Assembly (NCBI GenBank): GCA_018816245.1
Contig: JAHIVW010000003.1
Location: 248,001 to 312,000 of the forward strand
Reading direction: 5' to 3'
Length of the DNA stretch: 64,000 nt
Source: Nanobdellota archaeon
GTDB lineage: Archaea; Aenigmatarchaeota; Aenigmatarchaeia; QMZP01
Of the stretch, positions 48,226-55,315 are shown piece by piece; the stretch's first letter is position 1; the number at the start of each line of letters is the position of its first letter. The translations under genes were made by a program, and so were the position numbers. The notes below the pieces were generated by a model, which searched no databases, was not told the origin of the DNA, and worked only from the letters and a program-made list of their open reading frames with translations.

Positions 48226-48239
48226 CCCGGACACGGCGT
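48226..48239. repeat. Outer att copy of the tRNA-Asp element
   Basis: CCCGGACACGGCGT is identical to the last 13 bases of tRNA-Asp plus one flanking base (35803-35816), in the same orientation, 12.4 kb away. Confidence 0.85.
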
Positions 48240-48295
48240 TGACCGGTTGGGGTTCGCCCTGTCGCTGTTGTCGAGAATCCACTGCTGTACAACCG

Positions 48296-49249
48296 CTACG
48301 TAATGTATCTGACGTACACCCCGAAGAATTTACGAAACGTCTCCTTGTATTTCGCCAAGAGGAACCGTTCCAGCGTCTGCGGATGGCCCTCATCGAAATC
48401 TTGTAACGCGTTCAAATACGCAGTCCGCTGTGTCTTCCGGATTATCACCGGTGGATAGTTGTTGTTCACAAGCATCACGTTGAAGAGGAACCGTCCGACC
48501 CGACCGTTCCCATCTTCGAATGGGTGGATCCGCTCGAATTTTCCGTGGGCCAACACCGCCAGCTGGAGGGGATGGAGTTTCTGAGGATTTGCAGCGATCC
48601 AGGAGAGGAGTGCCGCGATGTCGCGCCGAACACGTTCGGGCGACGAAGTCTGAACATGGCTCCCGGCGATGAAGTTCGGTACGTGCTTGAACCCCGCGGG
48701 GATGTTCATGTCTTTCACGAGCATTCGGTGCATTGTGATGATTTCCTTTTCACTCACAGAAAGCCGCTTCTTGAGGATCAGGTCGACGACCTTTCGGGAA
48801 TTGCGGGTGTCGTAGACCTCTCGGAGATCCTTGTCTTTCGGCACGACATTTTCCCCGATGATGATCGCGACATCCTTCAGGGTGAGCGAATTGCCCTCGA
48901 GCGCGTTGGACTCGTACGTGAAGTTGACCGTGAAACGGTCAAAGAGGTCCTGAAGCTGCCGCTTCGTCAGTGACCTGATGATGCGCCGATAGTCGATCCG
49001 CATTCCTTCTATTTTCGAAATCTGTGCCGCCGTGAAGACGCTGCCGGTGCAGTACCGCTGCAGTGCGTCTCTCGTGAAGAGGTCTTTCTCCTTCTGCAGG
49101 AGAACCGCACGTACGCCGCTGCTCGTTGCCTTCTCGCTCTTCTTGAGGATCTTCTCAACCGTAGCCACCCTCCCATCGGGAAGGCGAACAGATCGGGAAG
49201 CGTACCGATACCGCTTTCCGTTCACGACTTTCTCCTTTAGTGAGACCAT
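48296..49249 (-). CDS. Fic-family protein (AMP-transferase fold)
   Basis: A 317-residue class II Fic protein. The catalytic motif is HPFEDGNGRVGRF and the inhibitory helix has SNALEGN, the (S/T)xxxE(G/N) pattern that blocks ATP until displaced. The N-terminal 90 residues are helical and basic; the C-terminus lacks an obvious wHTH. Fic proteins AMPylate targets and, on mobile elements, often act as toxins or regulators. A TATA box (TATATATAAA, 49269-49278) 20-29 bp upstream of the ATG indicates a leaderless archaeal gene. It lies between the exact att copy and a degenerate third copy, so it could be a separate small tandem insertion. Confidence 0.93.
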   Translation of the reverse strand: MVSLKEKVVNGKRYRYASRSVRLPDGRVATVEKILKKSEKATSSGVRAVLLQKEKDLFTRDALQRYCTGSVFTAAQISKIEGMRIDYRRIIRSLTKRQLQDLFDRFTVNFTYESNALEGNSLTLKDVAIIIGENVVPKDKDLREVYDTRNSRKVVDLILKKRLSVSEKEIITMHRMLVKDMNIPAGFKHVPNFIAGSHVQTSSPERVRRDIAALLSWIAANPQKLHPLQLAVLAHGKFERIHPFEDGNGRVGRFLFNVMLVNNNYPPVIIRKTQRTAYLNALQDFDEGHPQTLERFLLAKYKETFRKFFGVYVRYIT

Positions 49250-49353
49250 GGAAAACTTTAGACCTACATATATATAAAAGCGCTGTTTTGTAGGTATAAT
49301 TGTTCGAGACTACAGAGAGAGGCAGCGCACACCCGGCGGCAGATTGGGACGCC

Positions 49354-49367
49354 CCCGGACACGACGT
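49354..49367. repeat. Imperfect third att-like copy
   Basis: CCCGGACACGACGT differs by one base from the tRNA-Asp att core. It lies 1.13 kb beyond the exact copy, on the far side of the Fic gene, and is directly followed by a 20-bp tandem repeat. Confidence 0.6.
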
Positions 49368-49403
49368 ATCAGGATTACGTTCTACGTATCAGGATTACAT
49401 TCT
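49364..49403. repeat. Tandem 20-bp direct repeat at the island edge
   Basis: ACGTATCAGGATTACGTTCT is followed directly by ACGTATCAGGATTACATTCT (one mismatch). The first copy overlaps the end of the third att-like site. Confidence 0.75.
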
Positions 49404-49481
49404 TATAGGAAAGAACCAATACAGAAGATCCACTCATTCTCAAGGGAAGAGTCTTGAGAAACCAGTGAAAGGAATATCCCC

Positions 49482-50468
49482 ATGGTCGCAATCCGCGTGT
49501 CGCAGCTTACCAAACAATTCAACGGTCTCGTAGCAGTTGATAATATCTCCTTCGACATCCAGGAAGGCGAGATCTTCGGCCTCCTCGGCCCGAACGGGGC
49601 AGGAAAGACCACCATCCTCTCCATGCTTGCCACTATCCTTGAGTCAACGGCGGGTGAGGCCGTGGTCAATGGTATTTCTATTGCCGCTAATCCTGACGCT
49701 GTTCGGAAGTCCATTGGAATTGTCTTCCAGGACCAGAGCCTGGATGAGGAACTTACTGCATTCGAGAACATGGACTTTCATGGCCGGCTCTACCGGATCC
49801 CGAAGGCAGTCCGACGCGAGCGCATCAGCACCCTCCTTGAGCTTGTCGGTCTTGCTGACCGCAAGGATGACTTCGTGAAAACCTTCTCCGGCGGGATGCG
49901 GCGGCGCCTGGAAATCGCGCGCGGCCTCCTTCACGAACCAAAGGTCTTGTTTCTCGACGAGCCCACGCTCGGTCTTGACCCCCAAACGCGCAATCATCTC
50001 TGGGAGTATATCGAGCGGTTGAACAAGGAGAAGCGGATCACCATTATTTTGACAACACACTACATGGACGAGGCGGACAAACTCTGCGGCCGGGTAGCGA
50101 TCATCGACAAAGGGAAGATCATCGCCATGGACACCCCACAAAACCTCAAGAACCAAATCGGCGGTGACGTCGTGACCATCACTTCCACAAAAATCGCGGC
50201 GCTCGCAGATGCAATCAGTGGTTCGTGGATCAAAACCAAGGAACAGCACGACGGATTCCTGACGATCCACTTGGAGAACGCTGAGACACACATCGCAACG
50301 ATTGTAACCGCTGCGGAGAAACAGAACATCCCCATTGCAGCGATCTCGATTCACAAGCCCACGCTCGAGAGCGTGTTCCTCCACTTTACCGGGAGGACCA
50401 TCCGGGAAGAGGATGCAAGTAACAAAGACCACATGCGCATGCGGGCGCGTCTGTGGCGGGGAAAGTAA
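49482..50468 (+). CDS. ABC transporter ATP-binding protein (DrrA-like)
   Basis: A 328-residue ABC ATPase: Walker A GPNGAGKTT, Q-loop VFQDQSLDEEL, signature FSGGMRRRLEIARG, Walker B VLFLDEPTLGLDP and switch histidine ILTTHYMDEA. A C-terminal domain of about 90 residues follows, as in DrrA-type drug exporters. Its stop overlaps the start of the permease gene (TAATG). AAAGGA lies upstream of the ATG. It resumes the chromosomal composition right of the island. Confidence 0.93.
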   Translation: MVAIRVSQLTKQFNGLVAVDNISFDIQEGEIFGLLGPNGAGKTTILSMLATILESTAGEAVVNGISIAANPDAVRKSIGIVFQDQSLDEELTAFENMDFHGRLYRIPKAVRRERISTLLELVGLADRKDDFVKTFSGGMRRRLEIARGLLHEPKVLFLDEPTLGLDPQTRNHLWEYIERLNKEKRITIILTTHYMDEADKLCGRVAIIDKGKIIAMDTPQNLKNQIGGDVVTITSTKIAALADAISGSWIKTKEQHDGFLTIHLENAETHIATIVTAAEKQNIPIAAISIHKPTLESVFLHFTGRTIREEDASNKDHMRMRARLWRGK

Positions 50469-51217
50469 TGGATATCATTGCCACCATCTGGCTGCGGAGT
50501 ATGAAGCGGTACATCCGCTCCAAAAGCAGGATCATCGGCAGCCTCGGCATGCCTGTCTTCTTCCTCGTTCTCCTGGGATTCGGACTGAATGCAGTAGTGA
50601 ACATCCCCGGAACCGAGGCAAACTATGTTGGCTTCCTCGTGCCTGGCATCGTTGCCATGAGTGTGCTGTTCACATCCGTGTTCTCCGGCATCCAGATCAT
50701 CTGGGATAAGCAGTTTGGGTTCTTGAAAGAGACCTTGGTCGCCCCGGTCTCGCGGCTGGAAATCATGCTCGGGCAGACGCTCGGCGGCGCCACGACCGCG
50801 TTCATTCAGGGACTCCTGATTCTGGTCTTCTCGCTAATCATCGGGCTGACGATTGTATCTGCCGGTGGGTTCCTCATCGCGTTCGGGTTCATGATCCTCA
50901 TCGGGATCGCATTCACGAGTTTCGGTATTGCCATCGCATCGCGCATGGAGGACATGCACGGGTTTCAGCTGATCATGAACTTCATCATCTTTCCGGTATT
51001 CGGCCTCTCGGGTGCGCTGTTCCCGATCGACACCCTTCCTGTCTGGCTCCGGTCCCTCACGCTTGCAGACCCCTTGACGTACGGAGTTGAGGGCATCCGC
51101 TACGGACTGACAGGAACCTCGCAGCTGGATCCACTCCTGAGCTTCGGCGTCCTGACCGCGTTCACCGTGGCTATGATCGGCGCTGGCGCGCACCTGTTCA
51201 GGAAGGTCCAGATTTAG
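50468..51217 (+). CDS. ABC-2 type transporter permease (DrrB-like)
   Basis: A 249-residue membrane protein with about six helices and the ABC-2 signature near FGLSGALFPIDTLPVWLRSL. It pairs with the upstream DrrA-like ATPase to form an exporter, probably for a lipophilic compound; the substrate is unknown. The start at 50468 overlaps the ATPase stop by one base; the track start at 50453 lies inside that gene. It ends 6 bp from the convergent ferritin-like gene. Confidence 0.92.
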   Translation: MDIIATIWLRSMKRYIRSKSRIIGSLGMPVFFLVLLGFGLNAVVNIPGTEANYVGFLVPGIVAMSVLFTSVFSGIQIIWDKQFGFLKETLVAPVSRLEIMLGQTLGGATTAFIQGLLILVFSLIIGLTIVSAGGFLIAFGFMILIGIAFTSFGIAIASRMEDMHGFQLIMNFIIFPVFGLSGALFPIDTLPVWLRSLTLADPLTYGVEGIRYGLTGTSQLDPLLSFGVLTAFTVAMIGAGAHLFRKVQI

Positions 51218-51223
51218 AAAATC

Positions 51224-51646
51224 TTATTTTCCCAACGCCTGCTTCAAATCCATCGCGTGCTCTTGTTCCTGTGCAAGGATCGCCCGGAGATGCTGCGCGA
51301 GCGCGAACTCCTTCAGTGTTTCTGCCTGGTCAACTCGTTCCTTGTACCGCACGATCGCGTCTTCCTCACCAGCAAGGTCCTGCTCCAGCATCTTCACGTT
51401 GTCTTTCGCGATATGGATCTTTGCAACATCCACGCTTGGCACACCGCTAAGGAAATCAATTTGATCAGCAAGAAGAATCGCGTGTTGGATCTCCTCGTTC
51501 GCATGCACCCGGAGCTCCTTGATGATGTCACCGTACTGCGCTCCGGTCATCACGGCCGCGTGCTGGATGTACTGGATTGCGGCTGCATATTCCAGGGCCA
51601 GATCCTTGTTCAATAACTCGATAAGTTTTTCTTTGGTTACACTCAT
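51224..51646 (-). CDS. Ferritin-like (bacterioferritin-type) four-helix protein
   Basis: A 140-residue four-helix bundle. Di-iron ligand patterns are visible: LALEYAAAIQYIQHAAV (helix A Glu), HANEEIQHAILLADQI (E-x-x-H), EEDAIVRYKERVDQA (helix C Glu) and LAQEQEHAMDLKQAL (E-x-x-H). It should store iron or detoxify peroxide. The length is near 140-155, as in the bacterioferritin/DPS-like branch. The ATG at 51646 (MSVTKEK) is better than the track start at 51670. It converges on the ABC permease. Confidence 0.88.
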   Translation of the reverse strand: MSVTKEKLIELLNKDLALEYAAAIQYIQHAAVMTGAQYGDIIKELRVHANEEIQHAILLADQIDFLSGVPSVDVAKIHIAKDNVKMLEQDLAGEEDAIVRYKERVDQAETLKEFALAQHLRAILAQEQEHAMDLKQALGK

Positions 51647-51702
51647 ACCATCACCCCATCTTGCTTTCACTATTTGGTTTTAAAAACATTCCCTTGAAGG
51701 GT

Positions 51703-52275
51703 TCAAACGTCAATATTTACCTCAGGTGCGACTTCAGCACCAGGGGTAATGGTAGCAAAGTAGTCTTTCTCAACAAACCCAAACCACTGGGCAATAATAT
51801 TCGACGGGAAGAACTTCACTGCTGCGTTTAAGTCACGAACAGCACTGTTGTACCTCGTCCGCGCAACCGAGACCATGTTCTCGGTCTCTGCCAGAGAATC
51901 CTGGAGCGCAAGGAACTGTGCCCCCGCGGTCAAGGTGGGATAGTTCTCGGAAATCAGCAACAGTTTTGAAATCGCGCTCTCGATCTGGTTCGCAGTCTGG
52001 ACCTGTTCCTGTGCTGAACTTGCACTCTGCCATTGTGATCGCAGCTGGGTGATCTCGGTCAAGGTTTCCTTTTCAAATCCTGCAAACCCTTCGACCACGT
52101 TCACCAAGTTGGGAATCAAATCAACCCGACGCTGGTACTGGACCTCAACGTCTGACCACGTCTTGTCAACGTTCTGATCAAGATAGACAAGCGAGTTGTA
52201 GGAACCCCAGATCGTGCTGACAAGAATGAGTATGATCAGGACAACAACACCGAGCGCGATCCAGAATTTCTTCAT
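51703..52275 (-). CDS. lemA: LemA-family protein
   Basis: A 190-residue protein with a short cytoplasmic start, one membrane helix (FWIALGVVVLIILILVSTIWG) and a helical bundle: the family signature NSLVYLDQNVDKTWSDVEVQ with YQRRVDLIPNLV, and the late ARTRYNSAVRDLNAAVKFFP followed by SNI. The function of LemA is unsettled. It follows a TPM-domain gene by 30 bp on the same strand, a common LemA-TPM pairing. Confidence 0.95.
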   Translation of the reverse strand: MKKFWIALGVVVLIILILVSTIWGSYNSLVYLDQNVDKTWSDVEVQYQRRVDLIPNLVNVVEGFAGFEKETLTEITQLRSQWQSASSAQEQVQTANQIESAISKLLLISENYPTLTAGAQFLALQDSLAETENMVSVARTRYNSAVRDLNAAVKFFPSNIIAQWFGFVEKDYFATITPGAEVAPEVNIDV

Positions 52276-52305
52276 AGGCTTTCCCTTGATTTTGGGTTAT
52301 TTAAA

Positions 52306-53064
52306 CTAACGCCCGGCGCCGCCACCGCCACTTCCGCCGCCGCCGAAGCCTCCGCCGACACCACCACCAGCGACAACAAAGACGCCGGAGCGCCGCCGGC
52401 GCTTGTCAAACTTGCGTTTACAGCGCGTGCAGACACATTTGTTTCCTGTGCAGACAACCTTGCCTCGGATGCAGTAGGGGCAGCGGGTTGATGCGATGAT
52501 ACCAAAGGCAATAATGAACACAAAAACAGCGATGAAAATAAGGAAAAAGATGAGTCCTGGTGTGTCCTCCGGCCGTTCCCCGGGAACATAGGACGTCAGC
52601 TGCGTTTTCAGACCAGCAACAATGATCTCAGCCGCAGTCTGGTAGCCACCTGCTTCATACGAGGGGAGCGCGTCGTCAAGGATCCGCCCTGCTTCTGCGC
52701 CAGTGATATAACCCTGGATGCCGTACCCAAGTTCGATTCGCATCCTCGCGCCTGGTGCGCCGTCCTTTACCAAGAGTACGAGGATTCCGTTGTCCTCGCT
52801 TTTCTTCCCAATTCCCCATTCCTCGAAGAGTTCAACGGTATAGGTTGCTGTGGAATGCTCAGGCGGCAGCTCGCTAATCGTCACAATAGCGATCTCAATC
52901 GTCGTGTTCTTTTCGTACGCCGCGAGTATTGCCTCAAGAGCACCGGCGTTTGGAAGGATGCCGGCAAAGTCGTTCACGTACCCAACAGAAGCAGGAAACT
53001 GAGCAGCCTGAACCATGGGAACAACAAGAAGCAGGACAAAAAGAGGAAGGAGCTTCATATCCAT
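52306..53064 (-). CDS. TPM-domain (YgcG-like) membrane protein with Cys-rich and Gly-rich tail
   Basis: A 252-residue protein with a signal peptide (LLPLFVLLLVVPMVQAAQFP), a TPM domain (VGYVNDFAGILPNAGALEAI; IEIAIVTISELPPE; IELGYGIQGYITGAEAGRIL), one membrane helix (LIFFLIFIAVFVFIIAFGII), a Cys cluster (CPYCIRGKVVCTGNKCVCTR) that should bind zinc, and a Gly-rich end as in YgcG proteins. The start may be 53064 or the ATG at 53058, overlapping the 3' end of the GNAT gene. It pairs with LemA downstream. Confidence 0.9.
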   Translation of the reverse strand: MDMKLLPLFVLLLVVPMVQAAQFPASVGYVNDFAGILPNAGALEAILAAYEKNTTIEIAIVTISELPPEHSTATYTVELFEEWGIGKKSEDNGILVLLVKDGAPGARMRIELGYGIQGYITGAEAGRILDDALPSYEAGGYQTAAEIIVAGLKTQLTSYVPGERPEDTPGLIFFLIFIAVFVFIIAFGIIASTRCPYCIRGKVVCTGNKCVCTRCKRKFDKRRRRSGVFVVAGGGVGGGFGGGGSGGGGAGR

Positions 53065-53531
53065 TTCTCTTTGTTTCGTGATTTAAGTGTGTTGAGAAAC
53101 CGGCTCATCACAATGACGTCTTCGCCCTCCACGAAATGATTTCGTAAGGTTCCTTCCGAAACAAAGCCGAGTGATTCGTAGACCGGAACGTTCTCAGGAA
53201 GAGCGAGCGAGTATACCTTCCTGTTGTTTCGGGTTTGCGCAAGGCCTAACAATGCTGCAATCATCGCTTTCAAGGTTTCGCTGTCCGGGGCAACCTCATC
53301 CCGGATTTCCGCAACACCACTGATGTCGGTTACCAGTGAAATAACACCAATAATGGTGTTTCCCTGCTTGGTGCAAAAGAATTCATCTGTCGTGGTTTCT
53401 GTGGCGTGCCCTTTCTTGAGATAGGTTGTCACCCAGTGTTCATCAATGACAAGGCCGCGTTCTTTCCAATAGGCAAGAAGCAATGGCGCAACACGGTCCC
53501 GCTGGTGCGGTGCCACGAGTTCAAGCTCCAT
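53055..53531 (-). CDS. GNAT-family N-acetyltransferase
   Basis: A 158-residue protein. Secondary structure and the C-terminal motif NVPVYESLGFVSEGTLRNHF (strand-turn after the acetyl-CoA site) fit GNAT enzymes; the strand in NTIIGVISLVTD also fits. The usual Q/RxxGxG/A acetyl-CoA loop is not obvious (LGLAQTRNNRKVYSLAL), so activity is uncertain. The ATG at 53531 (MELELVAPH) is preferred to the track start, since it begins the fold and follows the PspC gene by 1 bp. Confidence 0.78.
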   Translation of the reverse strand: MELELVAPHQRDRVAPLLLAYWKERGLVIDEHWVTTYLKKGHATETTTDEFFCTKQGNTIIGVISLVTDISGVAEIRDEVAPDSETLKAMIAALLGLAQTRNNRKVYSLALPENVPVYESLGFVSEGTLRNHFVEGEDVIVMSRFLNTLKSRNKEKWI

Positions 53532-53532
53532 A

Positions 53533-53733
53533 TCATTTCCAAGGATGCCGCGGATTTCGGGGAATGATGATCCACGCAATAAGGTACACGAGGATCCCGC
53601 TGCCGTAGATAAGCGCGAACAAGACCCAGAAGAGCCTGACGATCACGGGATCAAGGTCGAAATATTCTCCAAGACCACCGCAGACGCCACCAAGCACCTT
53701 GTTTTTTCCGGAACGGTAGAGCCGTTTTGCCAT
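53533..53733 (-). CDS. PspC-domain small membrane protein
   Basis: A 66-residue protein: the PspC signature [20 protein letters not shown] with [10 protein letters not shown] is followed by one hydrophobic helix ([23 protein letters not shown]) and a short basic tail. PspC-domain proteins sense membrane stress in bacteria; in archaea the role is unknown. The start at 53733 (MAKRLYRSG) is chosen over 53760. It lies 1 bp upstream of the GNAT gene. Confidence 0.9.
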   Translation of the reverse strand: MAKRLYRSGKNKVLGGVCGGLGEYFDLDPVIVRLFWVLFALIYGSGILVYLIAWIIIPRNPRHPWK

Positions 53734-53767
53734 AATGCTCCTCATTGGGAACAGCACCACTTAAAGG

Positions 53768-54085
53768 CTACCGGACCAACTTGACCGCAGTCCCGTAGGC
53801 CAGGACCTCAGCAGCACCAGATATGACTTCCGCGGTCATGAACCGCACGTTGATCACTGCATCTGCCCCGAGCTGCTTGGCGTGCTGCTCCATCCGCTTG
53901 ATAGCTTCCTCACGGGACTCGTTAATCATTTCAGTGTAGCCGCCGAGCTCGCCGCCGATGATGGACTTGAGACCAGCCGCAATGTCCTTGCCTATGTGCT
54001 TGGCACGGATTGTGCTGCCGCGTGCAATGCCAAGGATCTCCTTGACTTTCTTCCCGGGAACAAAATCTGTTGTTGTCAGTAACAT
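53768..54085 (-). CDS. YbjQ/UPF0145 heavy-metal-binding-domain protein
   Basis: A 105-residue homopentamer-type YbjQ protein: start LTTTDFVPGKKVKEILGIAR, the segment GELGGYTEMINESREEAIKR, and LGADAVINVRFMTAEV with VLAYGTAV at the end are all family hallmarks. The biochemical role is unknown. The start at 54085 (MLLTTTDF) fits the family; the track start at 54124 lacks support. Confidence 0.93.
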   Translation of the reverse strand: MLLTTTDFVPGKKVKEILGIARGSTIRAKHIGKDIAAGLKSIIGGELGGYTEMINESREEAIKRMEQHAKQLGADAVINVRFMTAEVISGAAEVLAYGTAVKLVR

Positions 54086-54166
54086 GAAAGATACTTGCAT
54101 CTGAGAGATTAAAATATAAAACAAAAGACGGAGAAAAAGAAGAACTCTCCTCTGTTAATTTAGGAC

Positions 54167-54319
54167 TTACTGACGTTTCTTCATGAAACAATCTCGGCAA
54201 AAAACGGGTCGGCCATCAGTGGGCTTAAACGGTACTTCGCACTCGTTCCCGCACTCGCTGCAGGTCGCCTTGTGCATCTCGCGGGGACCACGACGGAACC
54301 CGCCTCGGTTTTCATTCAT
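54167..54319 (-). CDS. CxxC-x17-CxxC zinc-ribbon protein, 50 aa
   Basis: Too short for the ORF track. The reverse strand encodes a basic N-terminus (MNENRGGFRRGPREMHKATC) followed by ATCSECGNECEVPFKPTDGR and PVFCRDCFMKKRQ. The CxxC-x17-CxxC spacing defines a zinc-ribbon family abundant in DPANN and candidate-phylum genomes, of unknown role. It lies alone between YbjQ and a membrane protein gene. Confidence 0.85.
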   Translation of the reverse strand: MNENRGGFRRGPREMHKATCSECGNECEVPFKPTDGRPVFCRDCFMKKRQ

Positions 54320-54389
54320 TGATTTTCCTCCTACTCGAGAGCAACGCAGAAGAAGCTTCTTCTGGGCTACTCGCTCGTAGAGAATCGTC

Positions 54390-54776
54390 TCATGGCTTTA
54401 TAAGCGTTCTCCTGCTTGCTGCGGCGATCGTGATGGCCATGATTACGATTGTAAGGTAGCGGAGGCCGATCTGGGTGAAATAATCAGGAAGCGTCATCCC
54501 GGCCATGGGGGCGAGGACGATCAGGTCCAGGACGATATTCAGCACGAGCCAGGCAACCCCCACGATGAGGCCTTCCTTGAGGAAATTGCCCTGAATATAC
54601 GTGAAGTACTTCAGGAGGAAGAAGGCACCCACGAGGGCTCCCAGAACAACCATGAAGGACTTGAAAAGTTCGACATCGATGAGTGGCTGTCCCTCGGGGG
54701 TGAAGAGAAAGAAGGAGACAACAAAGGGGATGAGCCACGTCAGGAAGCCGAAAGTGAGAAGCCGGGAAAGATTCAC
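54390..54776 (-). CDS. Four-helix integral membrane protein, unknown
   Basis: A 128-residue protein with four hydrophobic helices (LTFGFLTWLIPFVVSFFLF, FKSFMVVLGALVGAFFLLKY, LIVGVAWLVLNIVLDLIVLA, YLTIVIMAITIAAA) and short polar loops. No catalytic motif. It overlaps the end of the MazG-like gene by 4 bp (ATGA), so it is translated from the same mRNA. Confidence 0.72.
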   Translation of the reverse strand: MNLSRLLTFGFLTWLIPFVVSFFLFTPEGQPLIDVELFKSFMVVLGALVGAFFLLKYFTYIQGNFLKEGLIVGVAWLVLNIVLDLIVLAPMAGMTLPDYFTQIGLRYLTIVIMAITIAAASRRTLIKP

Positions 54777-55114
54777 TTCACCATATTGTTTTCCGGATTT
54801 TTATGGTTATACTTCTCAAGGATGTCCTTGGCGACGAGGTTGAACGCGTCTTCGATGTCCACGCCAAGTTGGTTGGCAAGGCGGCAGAGTGCGAAGAACA
54901 AGTCGCCGATGCCGTCCTGGAAAATTTCTTTGTGTTCCTGAACGAACTGGATCCGCTCTGCTTCGTTCTTGTAGCGGAGGTGTTGCGACATCTCAATGAG
55001 CTCTTCGTGGAGGTGGTCGAACTTGTCGACATTCGGCACGTCCTTCCAGTTGTTGCGCTCGGCGAAGGACTTGACCAAGGTTTGGGCTTCTTTGATTGTT
55101 GTAACAGAACTCAT
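54773..55114 (-). CDS. MazG-like NTP pyrophosphohydrolase
   Basis: A 113-residue all-helical protein. The metal motifs are FDHLHEELIEMSQHL (E-x-x-E) and FQDGIGDLFFALCRLANQLG (D/E-x-x-D), as in MazG/dUTPase-superfamily enzymes that cleave NTPs to NMPs for housecleaning. The palindrome ATAACACTGTTAT lies 45-57 bp upstream and a TATA-like CATTAAAGAA (about 55137-55146) 23-32 bp upstream of the ATG. It is coupled with the downstream membrane protein. Confidence 0.82.
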   Translation of the reverse strand: MSSVTTIKEAQTLVKSFAERNNWKDVPNVDKFDHLHEELIEMSQHLRYKNEAERIQFVQEHKEIFQDGIGDLFFALCRLANQLGVDIEDAFNLVAKDILEKYNHKNPENNMVK

Positions 55115-55157
55115 GGAGATTTCTTACTGAGAGAATTCTTTAATGTTGTTGAGGAAA

Positions 55158-55171
55158 GATAACACTGTTAT
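55158..55171. promoter_or_regulatory. Palindromic motif ATAACAnTGTTAT, copy 4
   Basis: GATAACACTGTTAT lies 44-57 bp upstream of the MazG-like gene start and just upstream of its TATA-like box. tRNA-Lys ends 14 bp away. Confidence 0.6.
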
Positions 55172-55184
55172 ATAACATAAAAGA

Positions 55185-55315
55185 TGAGCCCGAGGGGATT
55201 TGAACCCCTGACAGCCCGGTGTCTTCACCATCTGTCATTACCGCAGGCGCGGTTCAGCACGCTTTTAACGCATGGCTTAAAAGCCGGGTGCTCTACCAGA
55301 CTGAGCTACGGGCCC
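55185..55315 (-). tRNA. tRNA-Lys (TTT) with an intron
   Basis: On the minus strand the acceptor stem is GGGCCCG/CGGGCTC with discriminator A. The anticodon stem CCCGG/CCGGG encloses CTTTTAA (anticodon TTT, lysine), split by an intron of about 57 nt (55221-55277) at position 37/38. The T-arm is AGGGG-TTCAAAT-CCCCT. The 5' end overlaps the 3' end of the MFS gene by 23 bp on the same strand. Confidence 0.9.

Larger units (their letters stand above)
35803..48239. mobile_element. Integrative genomic island in tRNA-Asp(GTC), about 12.4 kb
   Basis: The segment lies between direct copies of the tRNA-Asp 3' end. It starts with an archaeal integrase N-terminus 120 bp from the tRNA, as in the tRNA-Ser element, and most of it is much GC-richer than the chromosome. 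Cargo includes transposase fragments, a methyltransferase, an FG-GAP protein, a bacterial sigma-factor fragment, acylphosphatase genes, RelE-type and HicBA toxin-antitoxin genes and an AT-rich ParB/serine recombinase module. Several genes are truncated or fused, so the island is old or built by repeated insertions and deletions. Confidence 0.85.
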
